Assembly (NCBI GenBank): GCA_018066005.1
Contig: JAGHSG010000052.1
Location: forward strand, 1 to 11,862
Direction of reading: 5' to 3'
Length of the DNA stretch: 11,862 bases
Source of the DNA: Bacteroidales bacterium
Lineage (GTDB): Bacteria > Bacteroidota > Bacteroidia > Bacteroidales > Paludibacteraceae
Part shown: piece after piece, positions 1 through 7,250 of the stretch
How the letters are laid out: every line of letters begins with the position of its first letter
Position numbering within the stretch: position 1 is the first letter of the stretch
Notes under the pieces: model-generated
Seen by the model: only the letters and a program-made list of their open reading frames with translations
Told to the model about the DNA's origin: nothing
The model's database searches: none
Program-made: the position numbers and the translations under genes

Positions 1-72
1 CACGCAAAAATACAACTTTTTTTTAATGTTGGAAAATAAATGACATTTATTTTGATTTTTTATTATTTCTTC

Positions 73-103
73 TTGTGTATATCTTTTTTTTTTTGTAACT
101 TTG
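73..103 (+). promoter_or_regulatory. valS promoter (Bacteroidetes sigma type)
   Basis: A -33 TTG at 73-75 is followed after 20 bp by the -7 box TAACTTTG at 96-103, which fits the Bacteroidetes TAnnTTTG consensus. The flanks are very rich in A and T. Transcription would begin a few bases after 103, giving a leader of roughly 30 nt before the ATG at 140. The box overlaps an in-frame TTG codon at 101, so that codon cannot be the valS start. Confidence 0.8.
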
Positions 104-139
104 CGCGCTTTTTGTGATATAGATAAAAAATCAACCGAT

Positions 140-2815
140 ATGGATAATAAATACAATCCGACAGACATTGAAGCCAAGTGGTATCAATACTGGCTTGACA
201 ACAAACTTTTTCATAGTGAGCCGGATGGCCGCCAACCCTACACGATTGTTATTCCGCCACCGAATGTGACGGGTGTATTGCACATGGGGCACGTGTTGAA
301 TGAGACCATTCAGGATGTGCTTATTCGCCGTGCGCGCCTGGAAGGTAAGAACGCTTGCTGGGTGCCGGGTACAGACCACGCATCCATTGCTACGGAGGCC
401 AAGGTGATTAAGCGTCTGAAAGAGCAGGGGATTAACAAGTCCGACCTTACCCGTGAGCAGTTCCTCAAGCATGCTTGGGATTGGACCGACGAGCACGGAG
501 GAATCATCTTGAAACAGTTGCGCAAACTCGGTTGCTCTTGCGACTGGGATCGCACGTCATTCACTATGGATGAGACACGCAGCAAAGCCGTTATCAGCGT
601 CTTCTGTGATTTGTATAAGAAAGGACTTATCTACCGCGGTTTACGTATGGTTAACTGGGATCCGGAGCGTCAAACGGCCCTGTCGGATGAGGAAGTTATT
701 TACCACGACGAGCATAGTAAATTCTACTATTTGAAATATAAGGTGGCGGAGCCGGGTGTTACCGATCCCGCTACGGGGGCGGATTATGCGGTGGTGGCTA
801 CCACACGTCCCGAGACTATTTTCGGTGATATAGCCGTGTGCATCAACCCCAAGGAGGAGAAAAACCAATGGCTGAAAGGTAAGCACGTCATTGTGCCGGG
901 TGTTGGTCGCGTTATCCCTATCATTGAGGACCGTTACGTGGAGATTGGCTTTGGTACAGGTTGCTTGAAAGTAACCCCCGCTCATGATGTCAATGACTAT
1001 GCTCTGGGGCAGAAATACAACTTAAAGACCATTGATATCTTTACTGCTGACGCTCACCTCAATTTGGAGGAGTTGAAGGGTGAAGATTTGCAGTATAAAG
1101 GACTTGATTTTGATAAGTTCCACGGCATGGACCGCTTTGACTGCCGCAAGCAGATTGTTGTTGATTTGCAGGAGTTGGGGCTGGTGGATAAGATAGAAGA
1201 CTACGATAATAAGGTGGGCTATTCGGAGCGTACCAACGTACCTATTGAACCGCGGTTGAGTTTGCAGTGGTTCATTCGTATGCAGCACTTTGCCGACATA
1301 GCCCTGCCACCGGTAATGAACGATGACATCGTTTCCTATCCTGCCAAGTACAAGAATACGTACCGCAACTGGTTGGAAGGTATCAAAGACTGGTGCATCT
1401 CGCGTCAATTATGGTGGGGACACCGGATTCCTGCATACTATGATGCCGACTTGTTGGCACAGACGGGATTGGAAGATTATCCCAACGATAAGATTATCGT
1501 CAGCGAAACCAAGCCCGAGGGTAATTATGTGCAAGACGAAGGCGCTTTGGATACGTGGTTCAGTTCATGGCTCTGGCCCATCTCGTTGTTCTTAAAGGAC
1601 GGTAGCGAAATCGACAGACTCACCGATTCCCCAATCAACCGATTAACCGACTTGTCCTACTATTATCCGACAGCCGATTTGGTTACCGGTCCGGATATCA
1701 TCTTCTTCTGGGTGGCTCGTATGATCATGGCGGGGTATGAGTATATGGGTAAGATGCCGTTCAAGCATGTTTATTTCACAGGTATCGTGCGTGATAAATT
1801 AGGTCGCAAGATGTCCAAGAGTTTAGGTAACAGCCCAGACCCGTTAGACCTAATTGAGCGTTTTGGCGCCGATGGAGTACGTATGGGTATTTTGCTGTCT
1901 GCTCCCGCCGGGAATGATATCCTGTATGATGATTCGTTGTGTGAACAGGGACGTAATTTCTGCAATAAGATTTGGAACTGCTTCCGTATGATTCAGGGCT
2001 TGGAAGTCAAGGATATGGAGCAACCGGAGACTTCACGGTTGGCTGTTGAATGGTTCCGCAGTAAATTGAACGAAGCAGCGGCTGAAATAGAAGACTTGAT
2101 GAAGAAATACCGTTTGAGCGAAGCTCTGATGGCTATTTATAAACTCTATACGGACGAGTTCTCGGGCTGGTACTTGGAGATGATTAAGCCCGCTTATCAG
2201 CAACCGATTGATAAGCAAACGTATGACGTTACCTTGCTGTATTTTGACGAGATGCTGCGTCTCTTGCACCCCTTCATGCCGTTTATTACGGAAGAGTTGT
2301 GGCAGAACTTGGCAGAACGTAAAGTCGGCGAGAGTGTTATGTTTGCTCCGCTGAATAGCGATACGATAACCAATAAACAGGTACTGAACGATATGACCTT
2401 TGCCAAAGAGGTCGTAGCCGGTGTACGCAACGTACGTGCGTCCAAGAATATCCCGCCTAAGGAGAAAATGACGCTTATCAGTCCGGTCGCTTTGTCGGCT
2501 TTGGTGGCTAAATTGGCTAATGTGGATGTTGTGGTAGGTGGCGATAAACCGGCAACTGCAGCTTCGTTTATTGTAGGTACTACGGAGTTTGCTATTCCGT
2601 TGGATAACTTTGTCAATAAGGACGAAGAATTGAAGAAACTGCAAGCCGACTTGGCTCACCAGGAGGGTTTCCTCAAAGGCGTTATGGCTAAACTCAGTAA
2701 CGAGCGCTTTGTTGCAAATGCTAAACCCGAAGTTGTCGAGTTGGAACGTAAGAAACAGCATGATGCCGAGCAACGTATAGCTGCGTTAAAGCAATCTATT
2801 GCCGCGTTGGAATAG
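140..2815 (+). CDS. valS: Valyl-tRNA synthetase
   Basis: This cytoplasmic class Ia aminoacyl-tRNA synthetase charges tRNA-Val with valine using ATP and clears misactivated threonine. The 891-residue length is normal for a bacterial ValRS. Visible parts are the ATP-binding HMGH signature at residues 48-51 after a PPPNVTG stretch, the CP1 editing domain with TTRPETIFGD from residue 221, the DTWFSSWLW segment before the second half of the Rossmann fold, KMSKS at 557-561, a helical anticodon-binding domain, and a charged C-terminal coiled-coil arm over about the last 65 residues that is typical of ValRS. I chose the ATG at 140 because the upstream in-frame TTG (101) lies inside the promoter -7 box. 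One oddity is that residues about 485-508 are around 12 residues longer than the equivalent stretch of the E. coli enzyme and include an internal 8-residue duplication. No clear intrinsic terminator follows the gene. Confidence 0.98.
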   Translation: MDNKYNPTDIEAKWYQYWLDNKLFHSEPDGRQPYTIVIPPPNVTGVLHMGHVLNETIQDVLIRRARLEGKNACWVPGTDHASIATEAKVIKRLKEQGINKSDLTREQFLKHAWDWTDEHGGIILKQLRKLGCSCDWDRTSFTMDETRSKAVISVFCDLYKKGLIYRGLRMVNWDPERQTALSDEEVIYHDEHSKFYYLKYKVAEPGVTDPATGADYAVVATTRPETIFGDIAVCINPKEEKNQWLKGKHVIVPGVGRVIPIIEDRYVEIGFGTGCLKVTPAHDVNDYALGQKYNLKTIDIFTADAHLNLEELKGEDLQYKGLDFDKFHGMDRFDCRKQIVVDLQELGLVDKIEDYDNKVGYSERTNVPIEPRLSLQWFIRMQHFADIALPPVMNDDIVSYPAKYKNTYRNWLEGIKDWCISRQLWWGHRIPAYYDADLLAQTGLEDYPNDKIIVSETKPEGNYVQDEGALDTWFSSWLWPISLFLKDGSEIDRLTDSPINRLTDLSYYYPTADLVTGPDIIFFWVARMIMAGYEYMGKMPFKHVYFTGIVRDKLGRKMSKSLGNSPDPLDLIERFGADGVRMGILLSAPAGNDILYDDSLCEQGRNFCNKIWNCFRMIQGLEVKDMEQPETSRLAVEWFRSKLNEAAAEIEDLMKKYRLSEALMAIYKLYTDEFSGWYLEMIKPAYQQPIDKQTYDVTLLYFDEMLRLLHPFMPFITEELWQNLAERKVGESVMFAPLNSDTITNKQVLNDMTFAKEVVAGVRNVRASKNIPPKEKMTLISPVALSALVAKLANVDVVVGGDKPATAASFIVGTTEFAIPLDNFVNKDEELKKLQADLAHQEGFLKGVMAKLSNERFVANAKPEVVELERKKQHDAEQRIAALKQSIAALE
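1610..1657 (+). repeat. 24-nt in-frame tandem duplication inside valS
   Basis: Two adjacent 24-nt units (1610-1633 and 1634-1657) encode IDRLTDSP and INRLTDLS, 5 of 8 residues identical; 15 of 24 bases match. They fall between the WFSSWLW segment and the YYYPT segment of the catalytic domain. The 9-mers TCACCGATT and ACCGATTAA in this insert also occur in the intergenic DNA at about 8158-8169, so the insert could derive from a dispersed intergenic repeat; that origin is inference. Confidence 0.5.
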
Positions 2816-2876
2816 GCGTTTTTGGGACAGAATAGGGCTCTTATGTGAAAAAATGTATTTTTTTTGCACTAAAATT

Positions 2877-2906
2877 TTGTCATGTCAAAAAAATGTTGTA
2901 CCTTTG
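2877..2906 (+). promoter_or_regulatory. Promoter of tRNA-Gln
   Basis: The -33 TTG at 2877-2879 is followed after 19 bp by the -7 box TACCTTTG at 2899-2906. The tRNA begins 23 nt later, leaving a short 5' leader that RNase P would remove. The tRNA is therefore probably transcribed independently of valS. Confidence 0.8.
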
Positions 2907-2928
2907 CAGCCGCTTTTGAAAAAAGCAT

Positions 2929-2999
2929 TGCCTAATGGTGTAATGGTAGCACTACAGATTCTGGTTCTGTCTGTCTGGGTTCGAGTCCTGGTTAGGCAA
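2929..2999 (+). tRNA. tRNA-Gln (anticodon CTG)
   Basis: The cloverleaf can be folded by eye. The acceptor stem pairs TGCCTAA (2929-2935) with TTAGGCA (2992-2998), and the discriminator base is A2999. The D stem is GTG/CAC (2938-2940/2950-2952). The anticodon stem is ACAGA/TCTGT around the 7-nt loop TTCTGGT, with anticodon CTG at 2961-2963 reading the CAG codon. The variable loop has 4 nt. The T stem encloses the loop TTCGAGT (2980-2986) and contains two G-U pairs. The weak U1-A72 acceptor pair is characteristic of bacterial glutamine tRNA. The 3' CCA is not encoded (the bases after A2999 are CAA), so it must be added enzymatically. Confidence 0.95.
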
Positions 3000-3003
3000 C
3001 AAG

Positions 3004-3027
3004 AGAGACCGTGAGGTCTCTTTTTTT
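3004..3027 (+). terminator. Intrinsic terminator of tRNA-Gln
   Basis: AGAGACC (3004-3010) and GGTCTCT (3015-3021) form a perfect 7-bp stem with the tetraloop GTGA. The T run continues to 3027. It starts only 5 nt after the tRNA 3' end and separates the tRNA from the ATPase promoter downstream. Confidence 0.92.
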
Positions 3028-3048
3028 GTTGATTTATTTTATTTTTAT

Positions 3049-3079
3049 TTGGTAGATTGAAAAAAAAAGTGTACCTTTG
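3049..3079 (+). promoter_or_regulatory. Promoter of ATPase 1 / HIRAN-like operon
   Basis: The -33 TTG at 3049-3051 is followed after 20 bp by TACCTTTG at 3072-3079, with an A9 tract in the spacer. The segment 3041-3083 matches 8205-8247 at 42 of 43 positions, well beyond the promoter consensus. Positions 3062-3089 are identical to 9572-9599. It belongs to a promoter module re-used before all three DUF4143 ATPase genes. Confidence 0.85.
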
Positions 3080-3094
3080 CAGCGAATTTTCATT

Positions 3095-3169
3095 GAAAAG
3101 TGTATTTTTAGAGTGATATTTTCTATGGAAAAGTGTTATTTTTAGGTATGTATATTATAGGAAAAGTGT
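3095..3169 (+). repeat. Three direct repeats, 33-nt period, in leader of ATPase 1
   Basis: The core GAAAAGTGT starts at 3095, 3128 and 3161, an exact 33-nt spacing. The first two cores are followed by ATTTTTAG or TATTTTTAG and the third by AATTT. The last core begins 14 nt before the ATG at 3175. The array lies between the promoter and the start codon, so it would be part of the mRNA leader. Function is unknown; protein or RNA binding, attenuation or copy-number control are possibilities. Confidence 0.8.
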
Positions 3170-3174
3170 AATTT

Positions 3175-4539
3175 ATGATGCTTAAGCGAAAGATTTACAG
3201 CAAGATAGAGCAGTATCTTAATGGAGATAGCCGAAAGATGCTCATTGTAGATGGCGCACGTCAAATAGGCAAGTCCTTTATTATTCGTCAAGTAGGGCAG
3301 AAAATGTTTGCCAACTATATTGAAATCAATATGGAGGAGGATAAGCAGGGGAATCGCCTTTTTGCCAATGCACGTACAGTGGAAGATTTTATTATGGCTT
3401 TAAGCACAATAGCCGGAGAGCGTATGAAAAATAAACACGACACATTGGTGTTTATTGATGAAATTCAGGCATACGACCATCTGCTTACGTTGGTTAAGTT
3501 CTTGATGGAAGATAATCGTTTCACATATATTGCCAGCGGGTCACAGCTGGGAATTGCACTCAAGTCCACGCAGAGTTTACCTATCGGTAGTATGGAAGTG
3601 TTGCGCATGTATCCTTTGGATTTTGAGGAATTCCTTTGGGCAAATGGAGTAGGTGAGTACGCTATTGAACAGCTTCGTCAACATTACCAATCGCGAGAGG
3701 CTCTCGCGGATGAAATGCATAATAAGATGATGGAACTTTTCCGCAAATATCTATTGGTGGGAGGTATGCCGGATGCCGTTAATACCTATTTGGTGGAGCA
3801 TAATTTGGTCAGTGTTCGAACAGTGCATAATAATATACGCACCCTCTATCGGCAAGATGCCGCTAAGTACGAGCAGGAATCTAATCGCAAGCTGAAGGTT
3901 CAACGTATCTATGACATGATTCCATCTAATCTGGAAAATAAAAAGAAACGTGTCGTGGCACAAGAAATAGAAGGAATAAAAGGTAAGCGTATGGCGACTT
4001 ATCAAGATGAGTTTGACTATATCATATCTGCGGGCATAGCTTTGGATGTGCAGGCCATCAGTCAACCGACTTATCCCTTAGTTGAAAATTCCGGTAAAAA
4101 CCTCTTGAAGTTATACCTTAATGATGTCGGACTGTGCACAGGCGTATTGTATCATAATCTTATTCAACCTATTATGGAGGATCAGTGTAGCGTTAATCTC
4201 GGCTCAGTGTATGAAACGGTAGTGGCGCAGGAACTGCGAGCACATGGCTTCAACCTATTTTATTATGACAATAAGAAAAATGGCGAGGTGGATTATTTGG
4301 TAGATGATATTGACCATCTGACGGTCATGCCGATAGAAGTAAAATCAGGCAAGGACTACACGGTACATAGCGCATTGAATCACTTTTTGGATGTAACGCA
4401 ATATAATATACACCATGCGCTTGTATTAAGTAATGAACAACGCGTCTTTGAAACCAATCGTATCCTATATATGCCTATTTATTATGTCTTGTTCTTGCAG
4501 CCCAGTGAGATGGACTTGGCTTCTGAAGTAAGGATATGA
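3175..4539 (+). CDS. DUF4143-type AAA ATPase (paralogue 1)
   Basis: A 454-residue ATPase of the AAA_14 plus DUF4143 architecture, common and often multicopy in Bacteroidales; no defined cellular role is known to me. Walker A is GARQIGKS at residues 27-34, Walker B VFIDE at 92-96, and a sensor-1-like strand ends in ASGS (120-123). The middle is a helical region with a probable winged helix. The C-terminus carries an ExD...ExK arrangement (E371, D373, E388, K390, in GEVDYLV and IEVKSG) resembling a PD-(D/E)XK nuclease-like fold. All key residues are intact. ATG codons at 3175 and 3178 are both possible starts; no Shine-Dalgarno is seen. Its stop overlaps the next gene by 4 nt (ATGA), so the two are probably translationally coupled. 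It is the longest and most divergent of the three paralogues here: the LAGR motif of the others reads LPIGS. Confidence 0.9.
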   Translation: MMLKRKIYSKIEQYLNGDSRKMLIVDGARQIGKSFIIRQVGQKMFANYIEINMEEDKQGNRLFANARTVEDFIMALSTIAGERMKNKHDTLVFIDEIQAYDHLLTLVKFLMEDNRFTYIASGSQLGIALKSTQSLPIGSMEVLRMYPLDFEEFLWANGVGEYAIEQLRQHYQSREALADEMHNKMMELFRKYLLVGGMPDAVNTYLVEHNLVSVRTVHNNIRTLYRQDAAKYEQESNRKLKVQRIYDMIPSNLENKKKRVVAQEIEGIKGKRMATYQDEFDYIISAGIALDVQAISQPTYPLVENSGKNLLKLYLNDVGLCTGVLYHNLIQPIMEDQCSVNLGSVYETVVAQELRAHGFNLFYYDNKKNGEVDYLVDDIDHLTVMPIEVKSGKDYTVHSALNHFLDVTQYNIHHALVLSNEQRVFETNRILYMPIYYVLFLQPSEMDLASEVRI

Positions 4540-5768
4540 ATATCATTTTTCCAATAGTAGGTTTAGAGCGGTTTATTCCTAAGGAGGAACTCTTTCCCCT
4601 TGTGCAATCGTTGCCGGATGGCGCCGAGGTGGTGCTGTTGTACGACAATGCCAACACCTATGACCGCTATTCCATACAGGCATGGATGGAACTGATGGTT
4701 AACGGGGAGAGAAAAAAGACCCAAGTGGGGTTTGTCAGTTCGGACTTCGCTCCTATGATTCGTGCCAATTTTCCCCATAATAACACCCTGACGGCTTATG
4801 TCGTGCATCCGGATACCGGTTTCCCCGACGAGGTCTGCTTTGAGGTGGAGATGGAGTTGGAGCAACTCGTCCTGCCTCCTATGCCTATCCGTATCCACTT
4901 GGACCCCATCGCCAATATACCGCTGCCGATGACCTGTCCCGAACGGCAGATGATGTGGCGGGATATTATGGATTATAGCCAAACACAGATAACCCCCGAA
5001 GGCGTCTTGGCGTTGGCTCAACGCAGTGCCTCCCTGTTCGGGCACGGCCTATCCGGCGACGAACGCACCGCTTATACGCTGTTGAGCACGATGCTGGCCT
5101 ACGTGCACGGGTTGTGGACAGACCTGTCCGAAGCCATCGTGGTACAGCGGTTGGAACTGGATGGTCTGCATCGGGAGGCGTTCCGCACGCCGGAACAGTG
5201 TGCGCACATCATAGATGAGGAGATGCAGGCATATCAGCAGTCGCTGAATGCTTTCTTTGACCAATACACAGCCGTACTGACTTCGGGACTGACCACACGC
5301 GAGCGGGAGATAGACACCCACCTGCAGTGGCTGAAAGACCTGCCGGATAACCTCTATGCGTGGTTGAATGATAAACCTACCTTTGCCTCCAAACTCTACT
5401 ACGAGCGTTTCTCTATGGACGAACTGTATGCCATCTACCTGCATATCCTATGCTTGGATTGGTTGCGAGCCAAAGGAAAACGCAAACTCGTGGTCGATGA
5501 TTCGTTGCAGCAACGGATAGACAATTTTGCCTATTGGCATCCCTATGCCACCACTCGGGAGAAACGTTTGGCGGTGCAACAAATGCAAGATGCCTTGTCG
5601 AGCAAAGGTAAATATCCCGTGGCAGATTTGGCGAAGGCGATTAAGAGACTGCAAGGCAAGCAGATTATTGCATGTGGGACTATTTTTGTGAACTTTACTT
5701 CGGCAATCAATGCCCTGTTGGACACCGACATCAAGTCCAATAGTTTGGCTAAACATTTCCGCAGGTGA
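4536..5768 (+). CDS. Unknown protein with HIRAN-like N-terminus, coupled to ATPase 1
   Basis: A 410-residue soluble protein; I do not recognise the whole chain. Residues about 5-85 match the HIRAN pattern: VVLLYDNANTYDRYSIQAW (32-50) corresponds to the usual hydrophobic-D-N-x-YD-x-x-AI stretch, followed by QVGFVSSD (63-70), equivalent to the IGYV segment. HIRAN domains bind DNA ends or stalled forks in other proteins; that is family knowledge, not shown here. The rest is helical and rich in charged residues and tryptophan, with a basic C-terminus (SLAKHFRR). No membrane segment or signal peptide is seen. The ATG overlaps the ATPase stop, implying shared transcription and coupled translation. 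Base composition jumps at the junction: 23/60 GC at 4081-4140 against 36/60 at 5101-5160, suggesting the two genes have different histories. Confidence 0.72.
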   Translation: MNIIFPIVGLERFIPKEELFPLVQSLPDGAEVVLLYDNANTYDRYSIQAWMELMVNGERKKTQVGFVSSDFAPMIRANFPHNNTLTAYVVHPDTGFPDEVCFEVEMELEQLVLPPMPIRIHLDPIANIPLPMTCPERQMMWRDIMDYSQTQITPEGVLALAQRSASLFGHGLSGDERTAYTLLSTMLAYVHGLWTDLSEAIVVQRLELDGLHREAFRTPEQCAHIIDEEMQAYQQSLNAFFDQYTAVLTSGLTTREREIDTHLQWLKDLPDNLYAWLNDKPTFASKLYYERFSMDELYAIYLHILCLDWLRAKGKRKLVVDDSLQQRIDNFAYWHPYATTREKRLAVQQMQDALSSKGKYPVADLAKAIKRLQGKQIIACGTIFVNFTSAINALLDTDIKSNSLAKHFRR

Positions 5769-5795
5769 CGTCACGTAGCGTCACAAAAGCGTCAC
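5765..5795. repeat. Helically spaced CGTCAC repeats with palindrome GTGACGTCAC
   Basis: CGTCAC occurs at 5769-5774, 5779-5784 and 5790-5795, spaced 10 and 11 bp, which places each copy on the same face of the helix. A fourth copy is at 5855-5860. The first copy belongs to a perfect 10-bp palindrome GTGACGTCAC (5765-5774) that overlaps the stop codon of the HIRAN-like gene. The arrangement looks like a multi-site binding region for a regulator or initiator; no binder is identified. Confidence 0.6.
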
Positions 5796-5866
5796 AAAGA
5801 CCGCCCAAAACGAAAAATTATTTATTTGATTATCAGTGATGTACAAACTTTGTGCGTCACTTTTTT

Positions 5867-5882
5867 TGTGCAAATTTGCACA
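5867..5882. promoter_or_regulatory. 16-bp perfect palindrome over the DUF3987 promoter -33 box
   Basis: TGTGCAAATTTGCACA is perfectly self-complementary. The -33 TTG (5876-5878) of the downstream promoter lies inside it, so a dimeric protein bound here would block RNA polymerase. It is a candidate operator. No second copy is seen in the window. Autoregulation by the winged-helix tail of the DUF3987 protein is conceivable but unproven. Confidence 0.6.
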
Positions 5883-5907
5883 TCCTAATCCTATAGCAGT
5901 ACCTTTG
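5876..5907 (+). promoter_or_regulatory. Promoter of DUF3987 gene
   Basis: The -33 TTG at 5876-5878 is followed after 21 bp by TACCTTTG at 5900-5907. It lacks the A tract shared by the ATPase promoters. The distance to the ATG at 5950 is 42 nt. Confidence 0.75.
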
Positions 5908-5949
5908 TTTGTGGAAAGGCAATAAAACGCGCCTGACCCAAGCAAATTT

Positions 5950-7242
5950 ATGTTTAACACAAACCTAAACACGGAGGCGAATGACATGTTCATTACGTCT
6001 CACCTGGGTGCTAAGCAACTCCCCGGGATCGTCCAAAGCTGCTTAAACGTGGCAACCACCACGCCTATGAAGGATATGCTCCTTCTGTCTGTATTAACTA
6101 ATTGCGCCTACGCATTGCCTGCTATGCGTTGTCATCACGGTCAACCGCGCCACAGTTACGGTCCGGACCTGATGACTATGGTGCTGGCCCCTGCCGCCAG
6201 TGGCAAAGGTATCATGAACTACGGTCGCCGTCTGCTCCGGTCTATCGAAGGCGAGCACGGCAAGCAGGTCTATATCCCTGCCAACGCCAGTTCGGCAGCC
6301 CTGATGGCACTGATGGAACGCTTCGGCGGACGCGGTATTATCATGGCGACCGAGATGGACACGCTGTCTCAGACGCTTCGCAGCAGTTATGGGCAGTTCA
6401 GCGACGTCATCCGTTGCCTCTTTGAACACGAGACGATTGCCCAACTGCGTCGCCAAAATAACGAGTTCATCGAGATAACCGACCCCCATGTGTCGATGCT
6501 CCTGTCCGGCACGTATAACCAACTCATACCTTTATTAAAATCGCGCGAGAATGGTCTGATGAGCCGTTTCCTGTGCTATGTCGTCACCGACCGTGCTGAC
6601 TTTATGGACGAGGTGTGGGATAGTGATAACGATAACGATAACGCAAACGACAACGACAACTATGCCGAATGGGACCGGGCTGCCGAGCAGATTGGGGCGT
6701 TGTATTTGCAGCAGGTGAATAGTTACTACCCGTGCTATTTCTCTTTCACCGATGCCCAGCGCCAGCAGATCAAACGCATGTTCCGTGCCGAGTATGATAA
6801 CTACGCTGCGGCTTATGGGGTGGAGTTTGACCAGACGCTCAAGCGTATGCCGGTTATCATGAAGCGTATCGGTATGGTCTTGACGGGACTGCGTCTGGAT
6901 CCCAACCGCCCGCTGCCGGAGAGGGTAGAGTGCAGCGAGGACGATTTTCGCACGGTCATGCTGATGGGACATAAACTGCTCATGCACGCTGCCGCCACGT
7001 ATGACCTCCTGCCCACGACTTCGACACCTTCGCCTGTCGCTCCCTCCGGCAGTCTGCTCCAGAAACAGTTCCTCGACTCCCTGCCGGAAAAGTTTTCCAA
7101 ACACGATGCCGAACAGTTGGCGGACACGTTGGGCGTGTCCGTGAAAACAATGAACCGTTGGTTGACCAACTATGTGGAAAGTAATAATTTACAGCGAGTT
7201 AGACAAGGAGAATATCAAAAAATAATACGTCAAATAGCATAA
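5950..7242 (+). CDS. DUF3987-type P-loop protein of mobile-element kind
   Basis: A 430-residue protein whose opening (LPGIVQSC, then KDMLLLSVLTN) and P-loop-like APAASGKG at residues 80-87 match the DUF3987 family, common in Bacteroidales mobile or prophage-like modules and often fused to primase or VirE-N domains. Here it stands alone. A possible Walker B strand is IIMATEMDTL (130-139). The P-loop is degenerate: A replaces the first G, and G replaces S/T after K. The C-terminus looks like a winged helix (FSKHDAEQLADTLGVSVKTM). An Asp/Asn-rich spacer lies near residues 224-238. The ATG at 5950 is the longest start; the in-frame ATG at 5986 has GGAGG 8 nt upstream and is a real alternative that would remove 12 residues. 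GC content is high like the HIRAN-like gene, unlike the ATPase genes. A replication or DNA-processing role is inferred from family associations. Confidence 0.8.
   Translation: MFNTNLNTEANDMFITSHLGAKQLPGIVQSCLNVATTTPMKDMLLLSVLTNCAYALPAMRCHHGQPRHSYGPDLMTMVLAPAASGKGIMNYGRRLLRSIEGEHGKQVYIPANASSAALMALMERFGGRGIIMATEMDTLSQTLRSSYGQFSDVIRCLFEHETIAQLRRQNNEFIEITDPHVSMLLSGTYNQLIPLLKSRENGLMSRFLCYVVTDRADFMDEVWDSDNDNDNANDNDNYAEWDRAAEQIGALYLQQVNSYYPCYFSFTDAQRQQIKRMFRAEYDNYAAAYGVEFDQTLKRMPVIMKRIGMVLTGLRLDPNRPLPERVECSEDDFRTVMLMGHKLLMHAAATYDLLPTTSTPSPVAPSGSLLQKQFLDSLPEKFSKHDAEQLADTLGVSVKTMNRWLTNYVESNNLQRVRQGEYQKIIRQIA
6625..6660 (+). repeat. Hexanucleotide repeat encoding (Asp-Asn)n
   Basis: Three tandem GATAAC units (6625-6642) are followed by GCAAAC and two GACAAC units (6649-6660), encoding DNDNDNANDNDN in the DUF3987 protein. 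The 6-nt unit is in frame, so slippage would lengthen or shorten a flexible acidic linker without breaking the gene. Confidence 0.85.
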
Positions 7243-7250
7243 TGCGCAAA

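Noticed and set aside
101..139. Upstream TTG start that would add 13 residues to ValRS
   Set aside because: The codon is part of the promoter -7 box TAACTTTG, so it would not be properly transcribed; the ATG at 140 gives the normal N-terminus.
2033..2773. Long minus-strand reading frame (246 residues) opposite valS
   Set aside because: It lies wholly opposite a highly conserved gene, has no promoter and resembles no family; a codon-usage shadow.
2799..3014. 71-residue reading frame running from the end of valS through the tRNA
   Set aside because: It is read straight through a tRNA gene and its promoter, and starts inside valS; it has no independent support.
2929..3030. tRNA-Gln as an integration (att) site for the accessory region
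   Set aside because: Only an 8-nt match (TTCGAGTC at 7343-7350) to the tRNA 3' part recurs in the window, and there is no integrase. A second att site beyond the window cannot be excluded.
3095..3169. CRISPR array
   Set aside because: Only three copies of a 9-nt core, with spacers that are themselves partly similar and no cas genes; better read as leader repeats.
6535..7104. Minus-strand reading frame of 189 residues opposite the DUF3987 gene
   Set aside because: A shadow of a GC-rich gene; the plus-strand protein has recognisable motifs and this one does not.
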